Source: a virus. Taken from it: 64,000 nucleotides of DNA. The stretch covers positions 1 through 64,000 of the IMG/VR virus record IMGVR_UViG_3300030012_002528; one strand, 5' to 3'. Numbering within the stretch: the stretch's first letter is position 1; each line of letters begins with the position of its first letter. Shown here piece by piece: positions 1-9,564 of this stretch. Under the pieces are notes generated by a model, which worked only from the letters and a program-made list of their open reading frames with translations, had not been told where the DNA came from and did not search any database. Position numbers and translations under genes: made by a program.

Positions 1-3000
1 TCGTACATAAGTCCTTTAGCTACAATAGATTTATTTATCTTAATGTCTCCTCTAAATATTTCGTAGTGCGTTATAGAGTTTCTAAAGTCTTGAGTAATTA
101 AATCATTTGTCACCGCCACATCCAAAAATGCTTTAACAACCTCGTTGTCAATATGAAAACCTATAGGGAATATTTTTGTCTCAGTAAAAGGAATTGGCTG
201 AGAAAACAATCCATCATCAGTACCGAAAGTAGGAGATACTGCAAAATCAGGAAACTTAAAGTGTCTAATCGGTTTGCACTTGAAGTTAGCATTAGAGCTT
301 AAGTTATAATAAGGCGTACCTGACATGTAAGTACCAGTAGTGAATGTGTTTCTGAACTCTGTTTGAATACTTGCAGGTATCAGGTTAGAGTCTACCAATA
401 ATGCAGTACCATCGTCTTTAGTGGTGCTGTTGTATAGGTATTCGTTATTCGGGTACTGGTCTGTGGACTCCCAATAAGAAAAGGCTCCCTCTGTTCTTAC
501 AAAAGGGTCGCACTGTATATTTTCATAAGTTTTAAGAGGGCAGCTTGATGTGAAAAAACAACTTTTCTCAAATGATATAGAAGTGTTTGCAACAAATGCT
601 TCTATTTCTTCAATAACTTGGCCCTGAGTTTTAACATTAAAGCAATATGTGGGAGAGGCATAAATATATTTAAATTGGCCTCCATCATTAACGTGAGGAT
701 TACCCCCAAGTCCTTTTCCTCTAAATTCAGACTTCTTTTGATTACCGTCATGTTTTACCCTTACGAGAGGACTGTCTACAGCTATGTATATTGTGTTGCC
801 GTTAAATGGGGACGACAGTCTATCTCTTGCTGCCTTTATATCTAACTCAACTACTCCGTGGATACTTGTATTTATCTCTATTAAGGCAGAATTAAAATCG
901 TCTTCTCCTCCACAATGGTCTAAATCGGTAAAAGGTACTGAACCAGAACCTAAACTTTCAAAGAAAGATACTCTTACTTTTTCAGTATACCACAAGCAGT
1001 CTCTTTTGGACTTTTGTTTGTCTGCCTCTGATGCTTTCGACAAAGAGAAGTATACTTTATCTTTGTTTGTAACATCTATCTTGTACCACATAGCATTAGT
1101 ATGGACTCTTCCCCTAGACCCATAAATAGGGCTTGGAGCAAATCCAACTGTAGTATCATTTATGAATATACCTTTGTAGTCTATGTCATTTTCCTTTACA
1201 CATTGTAGTTTTTTGATTCTTCCCCCTGGCTGTTCAGGTGTGGCTGGAAAAGAACTAGCAAGATAGTTTCTTTCTAGTAATTGAACGGCTTGGTCTAGAT
1301 ACAAGTCGTTATCAGCCATAGGTATTACATCAGTGTCAACGTCATATACTATGTCGGGAAATTCTGGAATAATATAAGTAGAAAAGGCACTATCGTACTC
1401 ATCAAAGTCTACTGGCAAGGTCGTAGCATTTAAAGGCTCTATGCCTCCACTAATAGGAGTTTGTCTTTCAAAAACAAGGTCAAACCTGTCCTTTTTTCCT
1501 CTTTGACCTACAAAGAATTCATATAAAGATAACTTGTCTCCACTATCAAACTCTATCTCTCCTTTCGCATTGATACTCTTAAAGTCTCCTCCGTCATCTA
1601 GTGTAAATGGGAAACAGAAATCAGACATTCCTACTCTATCGTAGTAATCGCAGTCATAATACTTAACATTGACACAAGGGTCTTCGTTTGCAGAAATAGC
1701 TTCAATGACAGTATTAGTCAAACTAGCCTCCCCACAATCATCAGGAAAACCTGGGTCGCAGCAAGGGTATTCTCCTGCAAATAAACCTGTACCCTGATAA
1801 TTATCAAATATAAACCTTTGTGCTAAATTAACTTGGTTAGCTGTAGAGGCAGGGTCAGTGACAATGTCTTTAAATACATCTTGATTTTGTTGAACGTACT
1901 CTTCAAAGTTTAGATAACGTTGATTACCATTCACACAGTCGTCTCCTTCTCCAAAAGAAGGAAGCTCCGCACCTTCTTGAAAAGTTAAGATGAGTGGAGT
2001 TATAGAAGGAATAGCAGGGTCTACTTTTGTTTCTTCTATCTTAGAACATACTTTACTTACATCTCTTTGTATGACAATAGGTTCTAAATCAGTACACCCA
2101 TCGATGATTCCTCCCTGTTGATATGCTGTATTATAATACTGCCATTTAAATATTCTTTCTACGTCAGCGCAATTCTCGTTACCGTATTTTAAAACAGAGT
2201 ATACATCTCTAGCCCATGCTCCTGTAGCAGTCACATCTCCATAGGTGGCTGAAGACTTTATTTGTTGTATAACTGAATTAGTACCATCTGTAGGGCTGTA
2301 TCCTGCTTGATGTGTTGAGTCAAAGAAGTTATCTGCATCCGTGGCTATTCTAGATATTAAAGGGTATACTGGGGTTACATACCCATTGGTTGTAAGAAAT
2401 CGAATACCAAAAGGTACCACCTCGTCTCTCATATACCCTCTAAAATTAGAACTACCAAAAGACTTTTCATACAAGTCTTCATTAGCTATAACAGTTCTCC
2501 ATTTTGCAAACTGACCCATGAAGTTTACCACAGGCTGAAGGTTGGGGTCAGGTCTTGCTTCAAGGTCCCCGAACAATAAAGTGTTGTTAGTAGCCGTTAC
2601 TAACTTAGCTTTAAGGTAATCAGGAAACGCTCTAACTATTTCTGCTGAAGATATTCTGTCTTCGTTTCGATTTACAGACCCACTATATACTACCTCGCTC
2701 TGAGAAGTAGGAAACACTCCCACCGAGTAATAAGACTTAGTTCCGTCCACAGAAGTCGTCTCGACCACTGCTACTTTGTAATGCTCAAAATCAGGATTGA
2801 GGTTTTCAATATTAAGTTTAATGGAAAAATTAGTAAGAGCATCTAATGATGGCTGCTCATAGACTAATCGATTAGGGTCATTAATAGATACGGTGTTAGT
2901 TGCTGAGAGATACCGAGTCATCATATTGCCATTGATGTCTGAGTACCCCACAAAGAATGCGTACTGCCCGTGTCTTAAATTACCTCCTATTACCGTGCCA

Positions 3001-3740
3001 TCTACATTTATACATAAAGGCTCATGCTTAGGTAAAACGTTTAACCTGTCACAATTTATACATACTGGTTTATCTACTGACCCACAATCACAATCAGGGT
3101 CATAGTCTGGACTAGAAGGGTCATCGCTACAGAACTCTGTTTCTACATAATACTGGTCTAAGAAATCAATTTCTAGTCTTCTTCTAGGATTAAGGTCATC
3201 CGTAAAATAAAGTATCTTGTTTCCCTTATCGTCTTTCAATACTGAAGATATTGGGTAATTGATATTGAAGTTAAGACAGTTTGATGCCGCTGCTCCATTA
3301 GGACAATTGTAGTCACTTATAAGAGTTACATATTGACATGTTGCAGCCTGTGCTATATTCTCAAGACCATCTGCTAGTACAGCCTCTACGCTGCACCCAC
3401 ACTTACGAAGAGAGTCCGTAAATGATTGCTGGTTCTCTAGTTCTGATATATAACCTATTTCCGACTGACCTGTTGAGGGATTAGTCAAAAAGAAATAAGT
3501 CCTGTCTGCTGTGATGTCTTTTTGGAAGCCAATGACTTTGAACCCTGTCTTAAATTTAGAACAAAGGATGTTACTCTCCTCATTCTGTAAATTAATAAGG
3601 TCTCCATCTTGCCCTTCATAATTAGCATTGAGGGCGTGGACGTAGCTTTTTTCATCTAGAGAAGTAGGATGATTATCTTTATTCATCCCTATCTTAGAGA
3701 CAGCTACCTGTCTATCGATGTTGTTCCGCTGTCTAGCCAT
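1..3740 (-). CDS. Large virion protein, C-terminal part beyond the window
   Basis: This is an uninterrupted minus-strand reading frame of 1246 codons that starts at 3740 and leaves the window at its left edge. The start overlaps the stop of the upstream gene by one base (TAATG), so they are translationally coupled. The protein opens with MARQRNNIDRQVAVSKIGMN and contains many Cys residues (CSVEAVL, DCDCGSVDKPVCINC) and beta-rich stretches, including an Ig/fibronectin-like segment around residues 300-350. I do not recognise a named domain. Size and position at the end of the late block after ring-like proteins suggest a tail, stabilisation or muzzle-type virion component, as in Bacteroidota podoviruses. 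That role is inference. Confidence 0.85.
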   Translation of the reverse strand, partial: MARQRNNIDRQVAVSKIGMNKDNHPTSLDEKSYVHALNANYEGQDGDLINLQNEESNILCSKFKTGFKVIGFQKDITADRTYFFLTNPSTGQSEIGYISELENQQSFTDSLRKCGCSVEAVLADGLENIAQAATCQYVTLISDYNCPNGAAASNCLNFNINYPISSVLKDDKGNKILYFTDDLNPRRRLEIDFLDQYYVETEFCSDDPSSPDYDPDCDCGSVDKPVCINCDRLNVLPKHEPLCINVDGTVIGGNLRHGQYAFFVGYSDINGNMMTRYLSATNTVSINDPNRLVYEQPSLDALTNFSIKLNIENLNPDFEHYKVAVVETTSVDGTKSYYSVGVFPTSQSEVVYSGSVNRNEDRISSAEIVRAFPDYLKAKLVTATNNTLLFGDLEARPDPNLQPVVNFMGQFAKWRTVIANEDLYEKSFGSSNFRGYMRDEVVPFGIRFLTTNGYVTPVYPLISRIATDADNFFDSTHQAGYSPTDGTNSVIQQIKSSATYGDVTATGAWARDVYSVLKYGNENCADVERIFKWQYYNTAYQQGGIIDGCTDLEPIVIQRDVSKVCSKIEETKVDPAIPSITPLILTFQEGAELPSFGEGDDCVNGNQRYLNFEEYVQQNQDVFKDIVTDPASTANQVNLAQRFIFDNYQGTGLFAGEYPCCDPGFPDDCGEASLTNTVIEAISANEDPCVNVKYYDCDYYDRVGMSDFCFPFTLDDGGDFKSINAKGEIEFDSGDKLSLYEFFVGQRGKKDRFDLVFERQTPISGGIEPLNATTLPVDFDEYDSAFSTYIIPEFPDIVYDVDTDVIPMADNDLYLDQAVQLLERNYLASSFPATPEQPGGRIKKLQCVKENDIDYKGIFINDTTVGFAPSPIYGSRGRVHTNAMWYKIDVTNKDKVYFSLSKASEADKQKSKRDCLWYTEKVRVSFFESLGSGSVPFTDLDHCGGEDDFNSALIEINTSIHGVVELDIKAARDRLSSPFNGNTIYIAVDSPLVRVKHDGNQKKSEFRGKGLGGNPHVNDGGQFKYIYASPTYCFNVKTQGQVIEEIEAFVANTSISFEKSCFFTSSCPLKTYENIQCDPFVRTEGAFSYWESTDQYPNNEYLYNSTTKDDGTALLVDSNLIPASIQTEFRNTFTTGTYMSGTPYYNLSSNANFKCKPIRHFKFPDFAVSPTFGTDDGLFSQPIPFTETKIFPIGFHIDNEVVKAFLDVAVTNDLITQDFRNSITHYEIFRGDIKINKSIVAKGLMY

Positions 3741-4696
3741 TAGAATCTATATGGGTTAGGGTTTTGCATAGTTCCAAATCCTGTCACTGCACCTGACTGA
3801 ATGTAATTAGTTTTCAGCGCACCAAGATAAACATCGTATTTATGCATTCTAAACCTATTGTTACCCATTGCTTTAAATAGCGCAACCATATCAATTTTAG
3901 AAGTATCAGCTTTTGCTTTTGCGTGTAAGTCAGTTTCTTGTTGCATATAAGAACTGTAGATGTATTGTTTGTTTACAGTGTCATCTGATAACATTGCATC
4001 TTCCAGAATTTTACGTTTTACGTGATATTCTAGATACTCTTCTAAGTATCCATTAGGAGTGATTGGTATAACTGGTAGACAATCATCGTCCATCGGTATA
4101 CCATAGTATTGAATATATATCGCTCCTTTTTTGAAATTTGCGTATACTGTCTTTCCTTTTATATTTATAGAATAGGGGCTATCTTTTACGTGTCTATTTA
4201 CACAATTAGCCTCACATTGGCTTCTTATTAAATCGTGTCCTATTTTTACATAAACAGGGTTTCGGTAAAGAACGTTTACATTTGTAGTAGGGTTGAGGTA
4301 TAGGTTCTCTACAACTCTATCTGCACAGCTTCCTTCTTCACAAGATGGAAGACATTCTGTACATATGCTATCTTCTGGGCAACTAATTTTTTCTGCATAC
4401 AGTCTTGACTGAACTCTAAGTGGTTCAGTATCTTCTGGCATACTAATTAAATGTGGTTCGCAAAATACAGCAAGAAAAAGAGAGGCAAAGTTTTCAGGAA
4501 GTTCTGCTCTATAATTATCTACATGGATGACTCTTTCGTACTTATCCATAATGTTTCTCCCAAAGTTCTTTAACTTCATAAACACCCACCTAGCGATAGA
4601 TGCATCATCTACGACTTGAGGGTTGTCTTTGAAGTAGTTACTAGCTTTTAAATCAGCTATGAAACTTTCTAGTGGGATGTAAGTTCCTTTGTCCAT
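3740..4696 (-). CDS. Probable tail/ring virion protein, 318 aa
   Basis: The frame is complete, with its N-terminus overlapping the preceding gene by 44 bases. The start of the protein (acidic and aromatic helices, residues 1-75) followed by a beta-rich middle (IKGKTVYANFKKGAIYIQYY, residues about 185-205) and a helical C-terminus resembles the layout of phage head-tail connector and tail-ring proteins. There are several Cys pairs between residues 105 and 175 (CTECLPSCEEGSC). No catalytic motif is visible. The assignment rests on position between a beta/alpha ring-like protein and the giant terminal protein, and is moderate only. Confidence 0.8.
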   Translation of the reverse strand: MDKGTYIPLESFIADLKASNYFKDNPQVVDDASIARWVFMKLKNFGRNIMDKYERVIHVDNYRAELPENFASLFLAVFCEPHLISMPEDTEPLRVQSRLYAEKISCPEDSICTECLPSCEEGSCADRVVENLYLNPTTNVNVLYRNPVYVKIGHDLIRSQCEANCVNRHVKDSPYSINIKGKTVYANFKKGAIYIQYYGIPMDDDCLPVIPITPNGYLEEYLEYHVKRKILEDAMLSDDTVNKQYIYSSYMQQETDLHAKAKADTSKIDMVALFKAMGNNRFRMHKYDVYLGALKTNYIQSGAVTGFGTMQNPNPYRF

Positions 4697-5144
4697 TACC
4701 TACTATATTTTTAATATTGTTATGATGACACTTGTATGTTACCCCTTCTTTGCACTTCGCTTGCCATCTTTTCTTATGCTTTCTAATAAGCTCAAAACTT
4801 AGCCCTTTAAGAAAAGTTCGATTAAATATGTAACCGAAGAATTGATTATAATACAAAAGTCCTTTGTTTATAAAATTTGTTTTGTTGACATAAGGTAGCT
4901 TTGCTTTTTTGCTGTAAGCTGGAAAGGCAAAATACCCCATACCATCTAAGACAACTCCGTTGTCTTGTTCTATTAATATGTCTACCACAGTTTGAAAAAA
5001 CTCATCTCTTATCTTGTACCACTCTTGCTCAGTGTATCTACCTTTAAGATGAGGATACTTCTTATGTACTTTTGCATGAAACCTACCTGACAACAAGGAT
5101 TTTACAGGTCCCCAAGAACTTGCTTTTCTCTTAGTTGGTTTCAT
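4653..5144 (-). CDS. Basic virion-region protein, possibly HU/IHF-like
   Basis: The 163-residue protein is strongly basic at both ends (MKPTKRKASSW; KHKKRWQAK). Residues 40-80 read FFQTVVDILIEQDNGVVLDG followed by MGYFAFPAYS, which resembles the helix, Gly turn and G-[FM]-G-x-F strand of the HU/IHF DNA-binding fold. Crass-like phages of Bacteroidota carry IHF-like genes beside their tail genes, so this would fit, but I cannot confirm homology. It is followed by the 318-residue virion protein with a 44-base overlap. An alternative is an uncharacterised basic structural protein. Confidence 0.75.
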   Translation of the reverse strand: MKPTKRKASSWGPVKSLLSGRFHAKVHKKYPHLKGRYTEQEWYKIRDEFFQTVVDILIEQDNGVVLDGMGYFAFPAYSKKAKLPYVNKTNFINKGLLYYNQFFGYIFNRTFLKGLSFELIRKHKKRWQAKCKEGVTYKCHHNNIKNIVGNGQRNLHPTRKFHS

Positions 5145-5147
5145 TGT

Positions 5148-5840
5148 TTATTTAGCTTGTAGCCCTGCCTTTTGATTCGAATCAAGGTCCGAATTTTCGT
5201 CAGCTGGTATTGACTTTCTAGTTTTAACTAAATACTGTACAACCTGGTCTTTGACTGTTGATATATACTTGTTAGGTATAATTATTTTGTAATCCAAGGC
5301 TGACTCACAACTATCAGCTTCAGAACAAGCTGAAAACTGCTCTGCCTCTAATTGGTCTTCAAAAAGCCCTACTATTGAAATTCTTTCTGGAGTACTACCT
5401 ACAATATAGATATGTCCGTTTGCTATGTAATAGTAGCTAGTAGCTTTTTGAAATTGTCTCTTTTGTTGGCTTTTATAATCAGCCGCAGTCCTTAATGCCT
5501 GATATTCTGTTTCTCCTGTGATATTAGAAACTGAAATAATTATAGGACCAATAGAGGAATTAAAAATATTAGGAAGTTTGCATTCGGATTTCATTACTTT
5601 GTCGCATTTTCTAAATTCTGCAACATCACATTTATCAGAACGAATTTGATTCATTTCGACACAAGTCACCTCTGTAAAGATGGTGCTGTCTCTAAATACA
5701 TCTCTTAATTGTCTTTGAGATAAAATATAACTCGTATAGTCTCTAGCTAAAGAATGAATGAACTTATTACTTATTCTATCATCCTTTCTAATTGCTTGAA
5801 CAGAGTTTTTTACATCTGATATGAATTCTCCTACAGTCAT
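5148..5840 (-). CDS. Probable tail/ring virion protein, 230 aa
   Basis: The first 75 residues are helical and the rest is mixed, with the segment YYYIANGHIYIVGS near residues 136-150 typical of the beta hairpins of connector or ring proteins. It opens the last late sub-operon, just after the terminator at 5894-5914, and is followed by three further virion genes with gaps of 3 bases or overlaps. Cys residues are frequent, as in the neighbouring fibre and tail proteins. The function as a virion ring or adaptor protein is inferred from position. Confidence 0.8.
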   Translation of the reverse strand: MTVGEFISDVKNSVQAIRKDDRISNKFIHSLARDYTSYILSQRQLRDVFRDSTIFTEVTCVEMNQIRSDKCDVAEFRKCDKVMKSECKLPNIFNSSIGPIIISVSNITGETEYQALRTAADYKSQQKRQFQKATSYYYIANGHIYIVGSTPERISIVGLFEDQLEAEQFSACSEADSCESALDYKIIIPNKYISTVKDQVVQYLVKTRKSIPADENSDLDSNQKAGLQAK

Positions 5841-5872
5841 CTCTTAAAAATACGTAAAAATAATGGTTTATA

Positions 5873-5880
5873 CAAATTTA
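5873..5880 (-). promoter_or_regulatory. Possible -7 box for the tail sub-operon
   Basis: Read leftwards this is TAAATTTG, a match to the Bacteroidota -7 consensus TAnnTTTG, 33 bases before the start at 5840. The expected -33 TTG would lie at 5901-5903 but the sequence there reads GTG, inside the terminator hairpin, so the promoter is weakly supported. Confidence 0.35.
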
Positions 5881-5893
5881 TTACAAATACAAA

Positions 5894-5914
5894 GGGGGTT
5901 CACTAAGAACCCCC
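5894..5914 (-). terminator. Hairpin terminator after the fibre genes
   Basis: GGGGGTTC and GAACCCCC form an eight-pair stem with a five-base loop. On the minus strand it is followed by a T-rich but interrupted tail (TTTGTATTT). It separates the fibre genes from the tail-ring genes. Confidence 0.7.
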
Positions 5915-5950
5915 AGCGAGTGGAAAACCAACCAAAACCACCCTTTTATT

Positions 5951-6784
5951 TTATATATAATAACTAAACTCTACAGAAATAGAACCTAAGCCTGTAGCTC
6001 CTGTCACACTTGCTGTGCTTAAATCCTCAGCTAGTACCCTGATTTGAGTAGTCGGTGCTCCTGTATCATTTTGAACAAACACTGGATAAAATTTATTTTC
6101 GTTAGCTGCAGCAAATAATTGTGCAGTACCCGTTCCGTGTAAATTTGAAATTCCTGCAGCAGAAGGTCTAACAGGTACATCTATTGTAAAATCAACATTA
6201 TCATCTACAATAGGTAATAACGACCTATCGCTAATAGATAACTGTAGGTTACCCGTAACTACATTACCTATCCTTTGCCAAATATAAGTAGCATCCGAAA
6301 TGCCAGTAGCTGGTGAAGTTATAGAGAACCTTCCTGACCTCAATGGTCCTACTATATCACTTACTCCTGGTGTGTATAATACTGGGGCAATTGTAAGGAA
6401 AGGAGTGACGAAAGGGTCATTAGTCCTATCTACTAAAATAGTATTAGTCCAAGCAGCCCCATCATATACAGAAACTACATATAAATCAGAAGCTGTTTGT
6501 CCTGCTCCTGTCCCATTTTCTATACAAGTCAAATACTCTGGAATCACTGTGCCGTTAATAGTAACTGTTCCTGTTCCCGAGGAGCTGACGTTAGCAATAT
6601 AGTTTGTAATGATAGTTTGTCCTGCGACTGTTCCTGTGTAAGTAACACTCCAATTATTAGCCCCTAGTGATACGTGGCCAGTAGACTTTATAACATAACT
6701 ACTATGTGGGTCTGTAGTTAAGACCGTGTTTGTGCCCCCAGCGGCTAATATTTCAAATTGTTTTTGATATCTAAAACTTCCCAT
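5951..6784 (-). CDS. Fibre or adhesin-like virion protein, 277 aa
   Basis: The protein is rich in Gly, Thr, Ser, Val and short beta strands (for example GTVAGQTIITNYIANVSSSG), with very few charged residues, as in phage fibre and surface proteins. It starts 3 bases after the collagen-like gene and is the last gene before a terminator. There is no signal peptide and no enzyme motif. I infer a surface fibre or decoration protein that may act with the collagen-like protein upstream. Confidence 0.8.
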   Translation of the reverse strand: MGSFRYQKQFEILAAGGTNTVLTTDPHSSYVIKSTGHVSLGANNWSVTYTGTVAGQTIITNYIANVSSSGTGTVTINGTVIPEYLTCIENGTGAGQTASDLYVVSVYDGAAWTNTILVDRTNDPFVTPFLTIAPVLYTPGVSDIVGPLRSGRFSITSPATGISDATYIWQRIGNVVTGNLQLSISDRSLLPIVDDNVDFTIDVPVRPSAAGISNLHGTGTAQLFAAANENKFYPVFVQNDTGAPTTQIRVLAEDLSTASVTGATGLGSISVEFSYYI

Positions 6785-6786
6785 TA

Positions 6787-7851
6787 TTATGCTTTAAAGT
6801 GTTTGACTGATATTTGAGTAAGACTAGAAGTGTCTGCCAAACTGCTTGCATCAATTTGATATTGAATACTAATGTTCTGGCTGAAGTCTAGAGTAAATGA
6901 GGCAGACTTTGGTGGTATAAACATAGAACCATTAAAATCATTATCAGGAGCATCTTGAAAGTTCAAAGCAGCTGCTGAAGAGTACTCCATCATTAATCCT
7001 GCAGTAGTGGCGTTAACTCGATTTAAGATAATCTTAAACATTCCCCCTTGTTGAACGAGACCGTACATTCTGCCTAGATAAGATACACCACTTCTAGTGA
7101 TATTTGTAGTCGTAGTGCCGTCTGATATTACAATCCTAAATTCATCTATGTTAGCTATACCGTTTGGTGTATCAAAAGTTACAATAATTTCTAAATGTTC
7201 TCCATCTGAATCTATAGGGTTAGACGCTACTAAAATATTAGTAGTACGCACAGTATCAAATCCTGCACCTGTAGGGGATAATGGTCCTAATGCATAATCA
7301 AGAATAGCGATATTATTGGCTCCTGTAGCTCCCGTTGGACCTGTTGGTCCTGTAGGTCCTGTAGGTCCTGTTGGACCTGCTGGTCCTGCTACACCTGTAG
7401 CTCCTTGTGCGCCTGTTGCGCCAGCAGGGCCTGTGGGTCCTGTTGGACCTGTGGAACCTGTTGGACCTTGAATACCTGCACCAGTTGGACCTACGGGGCC
7501 TATTGTTCCTGTGGCTCCTGTTGGTCCTGCAGGTCCTGTTGGTCCTGCTGGTCCTGTTGCTCCTATACTTCCTGTTGGTCCTGCTGGTCCTGTTGCTCCT
7601 GTAACAGAAGTACTACATATTGTGTCTACTATTGTTTTGATTGCAGAATCATAGTAAGTTCCTGCTGGTATAGTCACTGTCCCACAAACACTAAGAGCAT
7701 TAGTCAGTCTTATACATTTGTCATTAAGGAGATGGCTGCATCCTAAACTGCCACAATTACACCCAGTTTTACAGGTACAAGAGCTGCAATTAGAGTTGCA
7801 GGTGCTGCAAGTATCAACGCAGCTAGAACTATTACAATTACTACAAGCCAT
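6787..7851 (-). CDS. Collagen-like fibre protein with Cys-rich head
   Basis: Residues 1-45 are extremely Cys-rich (about 14 Cys, for example [13 protein letters not shown]). After a short linker, residues about 83-178 are some 30 uninterrupted Gly-X-Y triplets dominated by GPTG, GATG and GPAG, the signature of a collagen triple helix. The remaining 175 residues form a beta-rich C-terminal domain. Collagen-like stalks trimerise and are common in phage fibres. Here the Cys-rich head is shared with the next virion gene upstream, so it may be a common docking module. The repeats are encoded by near-identical codon blocks, which makes the tract prone to length change. Confidence 0.9.
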   Translation of the reverse strand: MACSNCNSSSCVDTCSTCNSNCSSCTCKTGCNCGSLGCSHLLNDKCIRLTNALSVCGTVTIPAGTYYDSAIKTIVDTICSTSVTGATGPAGPTGSIGATGPAGPTGPAGPTGATGTIGPVGPTGAGIQGPTGSTGPTGPTGPAGATGAQGATGVAGPAGPTGPTGPTGPTGPTGATGANNIAILDYALGPLSPTGAGFDTVRTTNILVASNPIDSDGEHLEIIVTFDTPNGIANIDEFRIVISDGTTTTNITRSGVSYLGRMYGLVQQGGMFKIILNRVNATTAGLMMEYSSAAALNFQDAPDNDFNGSMFIPPKSASFTLDFSQNISIQYQIDASSLADTSSLTQISVKHFKA

Positions 7852-7855
7852 TTTA

Positions 7856-8005
7856 TTATTTTTCTTTGTCTTCTAATTTAGAAAGGTTTTGTAGTTTATT
7901 CATAATGGTAATTATTTGTTGAGCTGTTGCTACTTCTTGTTTACCGTTTAGAATTACTGTTTTTATATCATTTACTAAACCTTCCTCTATAATAAATTTT
8001 TGCAT
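7856..8005 (-). CDS. Small protein, 49 aa
   Basis: A short frame fills the gap between the two Cys-rich fibre genes. It begins [20 protein letters not shown] and continues as an amphipathic helix. It starts 17 bases after the upstream gene and ends 4 bases before the collagen-like gene, as expected for a real operon member. Function is unknown; a helical chaperone or trimerisation peptide for the neighbouring fibre is possible. Confidence 0.6.
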   Translation of the reverse strand: MQKFIIEEGLVNDIKTVILNGKQEVATAQQIITIMNKLQNLSKLEDKEK

Positions 8006-8022
8006 TGGTTTTTTAATTTATT

Positions 8023-8781
8023 TTATACAGATAGAGTCCATGCAACTACTAACTTGTCACTAGCAGTTAATGTTCTACTTAATTGCCATCCCACTACAAG
8101 TAGGTCTGAGCCTTTAGTAATGCCACCTGCAGGAACAGTGAACTCCTTTCTAAAGCACGTTGAGTACATAGTCTCCCCATAAAAGTTTTCCATCACTATA
8201 TCATTATTAGCAGGTGTAGATGCTTCCACAAGTGGAGTTATTGTGCGAGGCAAAGATGTATCACTACCTGAACACGGACTGAATCCTACCTCTACCTTGC
8301 CATTTACTTGTACGTTGTGGAAGTTACTAAATGTACCCGTAAGAACTATCTTCTCCCCTGCAGCAATATCAAAAGGTACAGGTATACCTGCCATTCTTTG
8401 GTCTGATACAGTAGTAAACCCTGTTTTTGGGGCATCAAGACCTTCTGTGTAATTGTTCTGGTCCCATAAATTCACACCTGTGACTATCTCTCCAGCCCAT
8501 CTGTAATCATCCCCTGGACCTGGAAAGTTAGCCGTACCATCAGTTGCGAAAAACTGATTAGATGCAATTGTATTAAGGCTATCCCCTAATTTATCACTAA
8601 GAGAATCAAGTACAGTGTTTAAGTCTTTACAGTTAAGATTAGGAGCTATACCAGGTAAGTCTGATGTTATAGTGATACATCTATCAGCTAATTTTATTTT
8701 ACACGGAGTACATACGCTATCATCACAATAACATGTTCCGCAAGATGCTGGAGTCACTTCATTACAATTTTTACAAGCCAT
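8023..8781 (-). CDS. Cys-rich-headed fibre protein, 252 aa
   Basis: The N-terminus (MACKNCNEVTPASCGTCYC) parallels that of the collagen-like protein ([18 protein letters not shown]) and continues with the similar DRCITIT / DKCIRLT segment. The remaining 190 residues are a beta-rich domain similar in flavour to that at the end of the 278-residue protein at 14221 (both contain VPFDI...G..I.L). It is likely a virion fibre or head-decoration protein that docks by the shared Cys-rich head. Confidence 0.8.
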   Translation of the reverse strand: MACKNCNEVTPASCGTCYCDDSVCTPCKIKLADRCITITSDLPGIAPNLNCKDLNTVLDSLSDKLGDSLNTIASNQFFATDGTANFPGPGDDYRWAGEIVTGVNLWDQNNYTEGLDAPKTGFTTVSDQRMAGIPVPFDIAAGEKIVLTGTFSNFHNVQVNGKVEVGFSPCSGSDTSLPRTITPLVEASTPANNDIVMENFYGETMYSTCFRKEFTVPAGGITKGSDLLVVGWQLSRTLTASDKLVVAWTLSV

Positions 8782-8794
8782 TTTCTATTATTTT

Positions 8795-9283
8795 TTAGGG
8801 TAACAATGTTGGGTTAGCAGGACACGTAATAGAATCACAGCATAGGCAAACCTTATTTATGATAATTTGAAGCAACTGCTCTAAAGTTGTAGGTGTAGTG
8901 CCGCAAGGGTCTGGAGCTAGACAACATAATTCTAACTTACTAATATCAAACTCAGGAATAACTTTCAAAGTTCCATCAGTATTTAACAGACCTTCCAATG
9001 GTTTTAAATCGCAAATTTCTTCTGTAAGTTTATTTAAGACATTTATAGGCTTAATATCTGCATCAGCCAGTGGAGAATAATCCAAGCAACCTTTTGCGTA
9101 AGTAGACATATCTACATAACTATTGTCTACAAGAGTATACAAATCAGAAATCACTGAATCTAGGTCAGTACAAGTCTCACTTGATAGTGAAGAAATAGTA
9201 GGAAAAGTTTGTTCTACATATACACAAGGTGCAAATATAGACTCTCCACAAGTATCGCTGTATTTATAACTGTTACAACTCAT
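8795..9283 (-). CDS. Cys-rich virion protein, 162 aa
   Basis: The protein contains about 17 Cys residues, at the N-terminus (MSCNSYKYSDTCGESIF) and in a C-terminal cluster (CCLAPDPC, CLCCDSITC). It overlaps the preceding gene by 4 bases. It has no domain I recognise. Its Cys pattern and operon position group it with the two Cys-rich fibre proteins that follow; metal binding or a disulfide-linked virion part are both possible. Confidence 0.8.
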   Translation of the reverse strand: MSCNSYKYSDTCGESIFAPCVYVEQTFPTISSLSSETCTDLDSVISDLYTLVDNSYVDMSTYAKGCLDYSPLADADIKPINVLNKLTEEICDLKPLEGLLNTDGTLKVIPEFDISKLELCCLAPDPCGTTPTTLEQLLQIIINKVCLCCDSITCPANPTLLP

Positions 9284-9564
9284 TTTTTATTTTTTTCTAA
9301 GTATATGTTCATTTTCTCTAACATGCAGTCAGTGACCTTATAGTCACAGTCTAAGTCTTGGCAAATCACTGCTTCCATTGTTTTGACAATTAAAAACTCT
9401 TTCATATCAAGATTGTAAGGCTTATCAAAAATATACCTATGGAGAAGTTTATCAGACTGTTTCTGATAATGTCTCTGTATCTTTTCGTAGATAGAGTTTT
9501 CTGTATTAATATGCCGTTGTAGTGTATCCATTTCCGCAATCGTGACCGCAGTCGCATTTTTCAA
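9280..9564 (-). CDS. Small helical protein, up to 94 aa
   Basis: The frame is predicted mostly helical with many charged residues and a Cys pair (CQDLDCDY). The longest version overlaps the preceding gene by 59 bases; an internal ATG at 9531 (MDTLQRHIN) would reduce the overlap to 26 bases and is equally plausible. It couples to the next gene by a 4-base overlap. Its function is unknown. Confidence 0.65.
   Translation of the reverse strand: MKNATAVTIAEMDTLQRHINTENSIYEKIQRHYQKQSDKLLHRYIFDKPYNLDMKEFLIVKTMEAVICQDLDCDYKVTDCMLEKMNIYLEKNKK

Noticed and set aside
618-3105. Plus-strand open frames of 60-113 codons
   Set aside because: They lie opposite the uninterrupted 1246-codon minus-strand virion gene and have no start signals or protein-like composition.
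7405-7746. Plus-strand Cys/Trp/Leu-rich frames opposite the collagen-like gene
   Set aside because: They are antisense readings of the Gly-X-Y repeat; their repetitive composition follows from the repeat.
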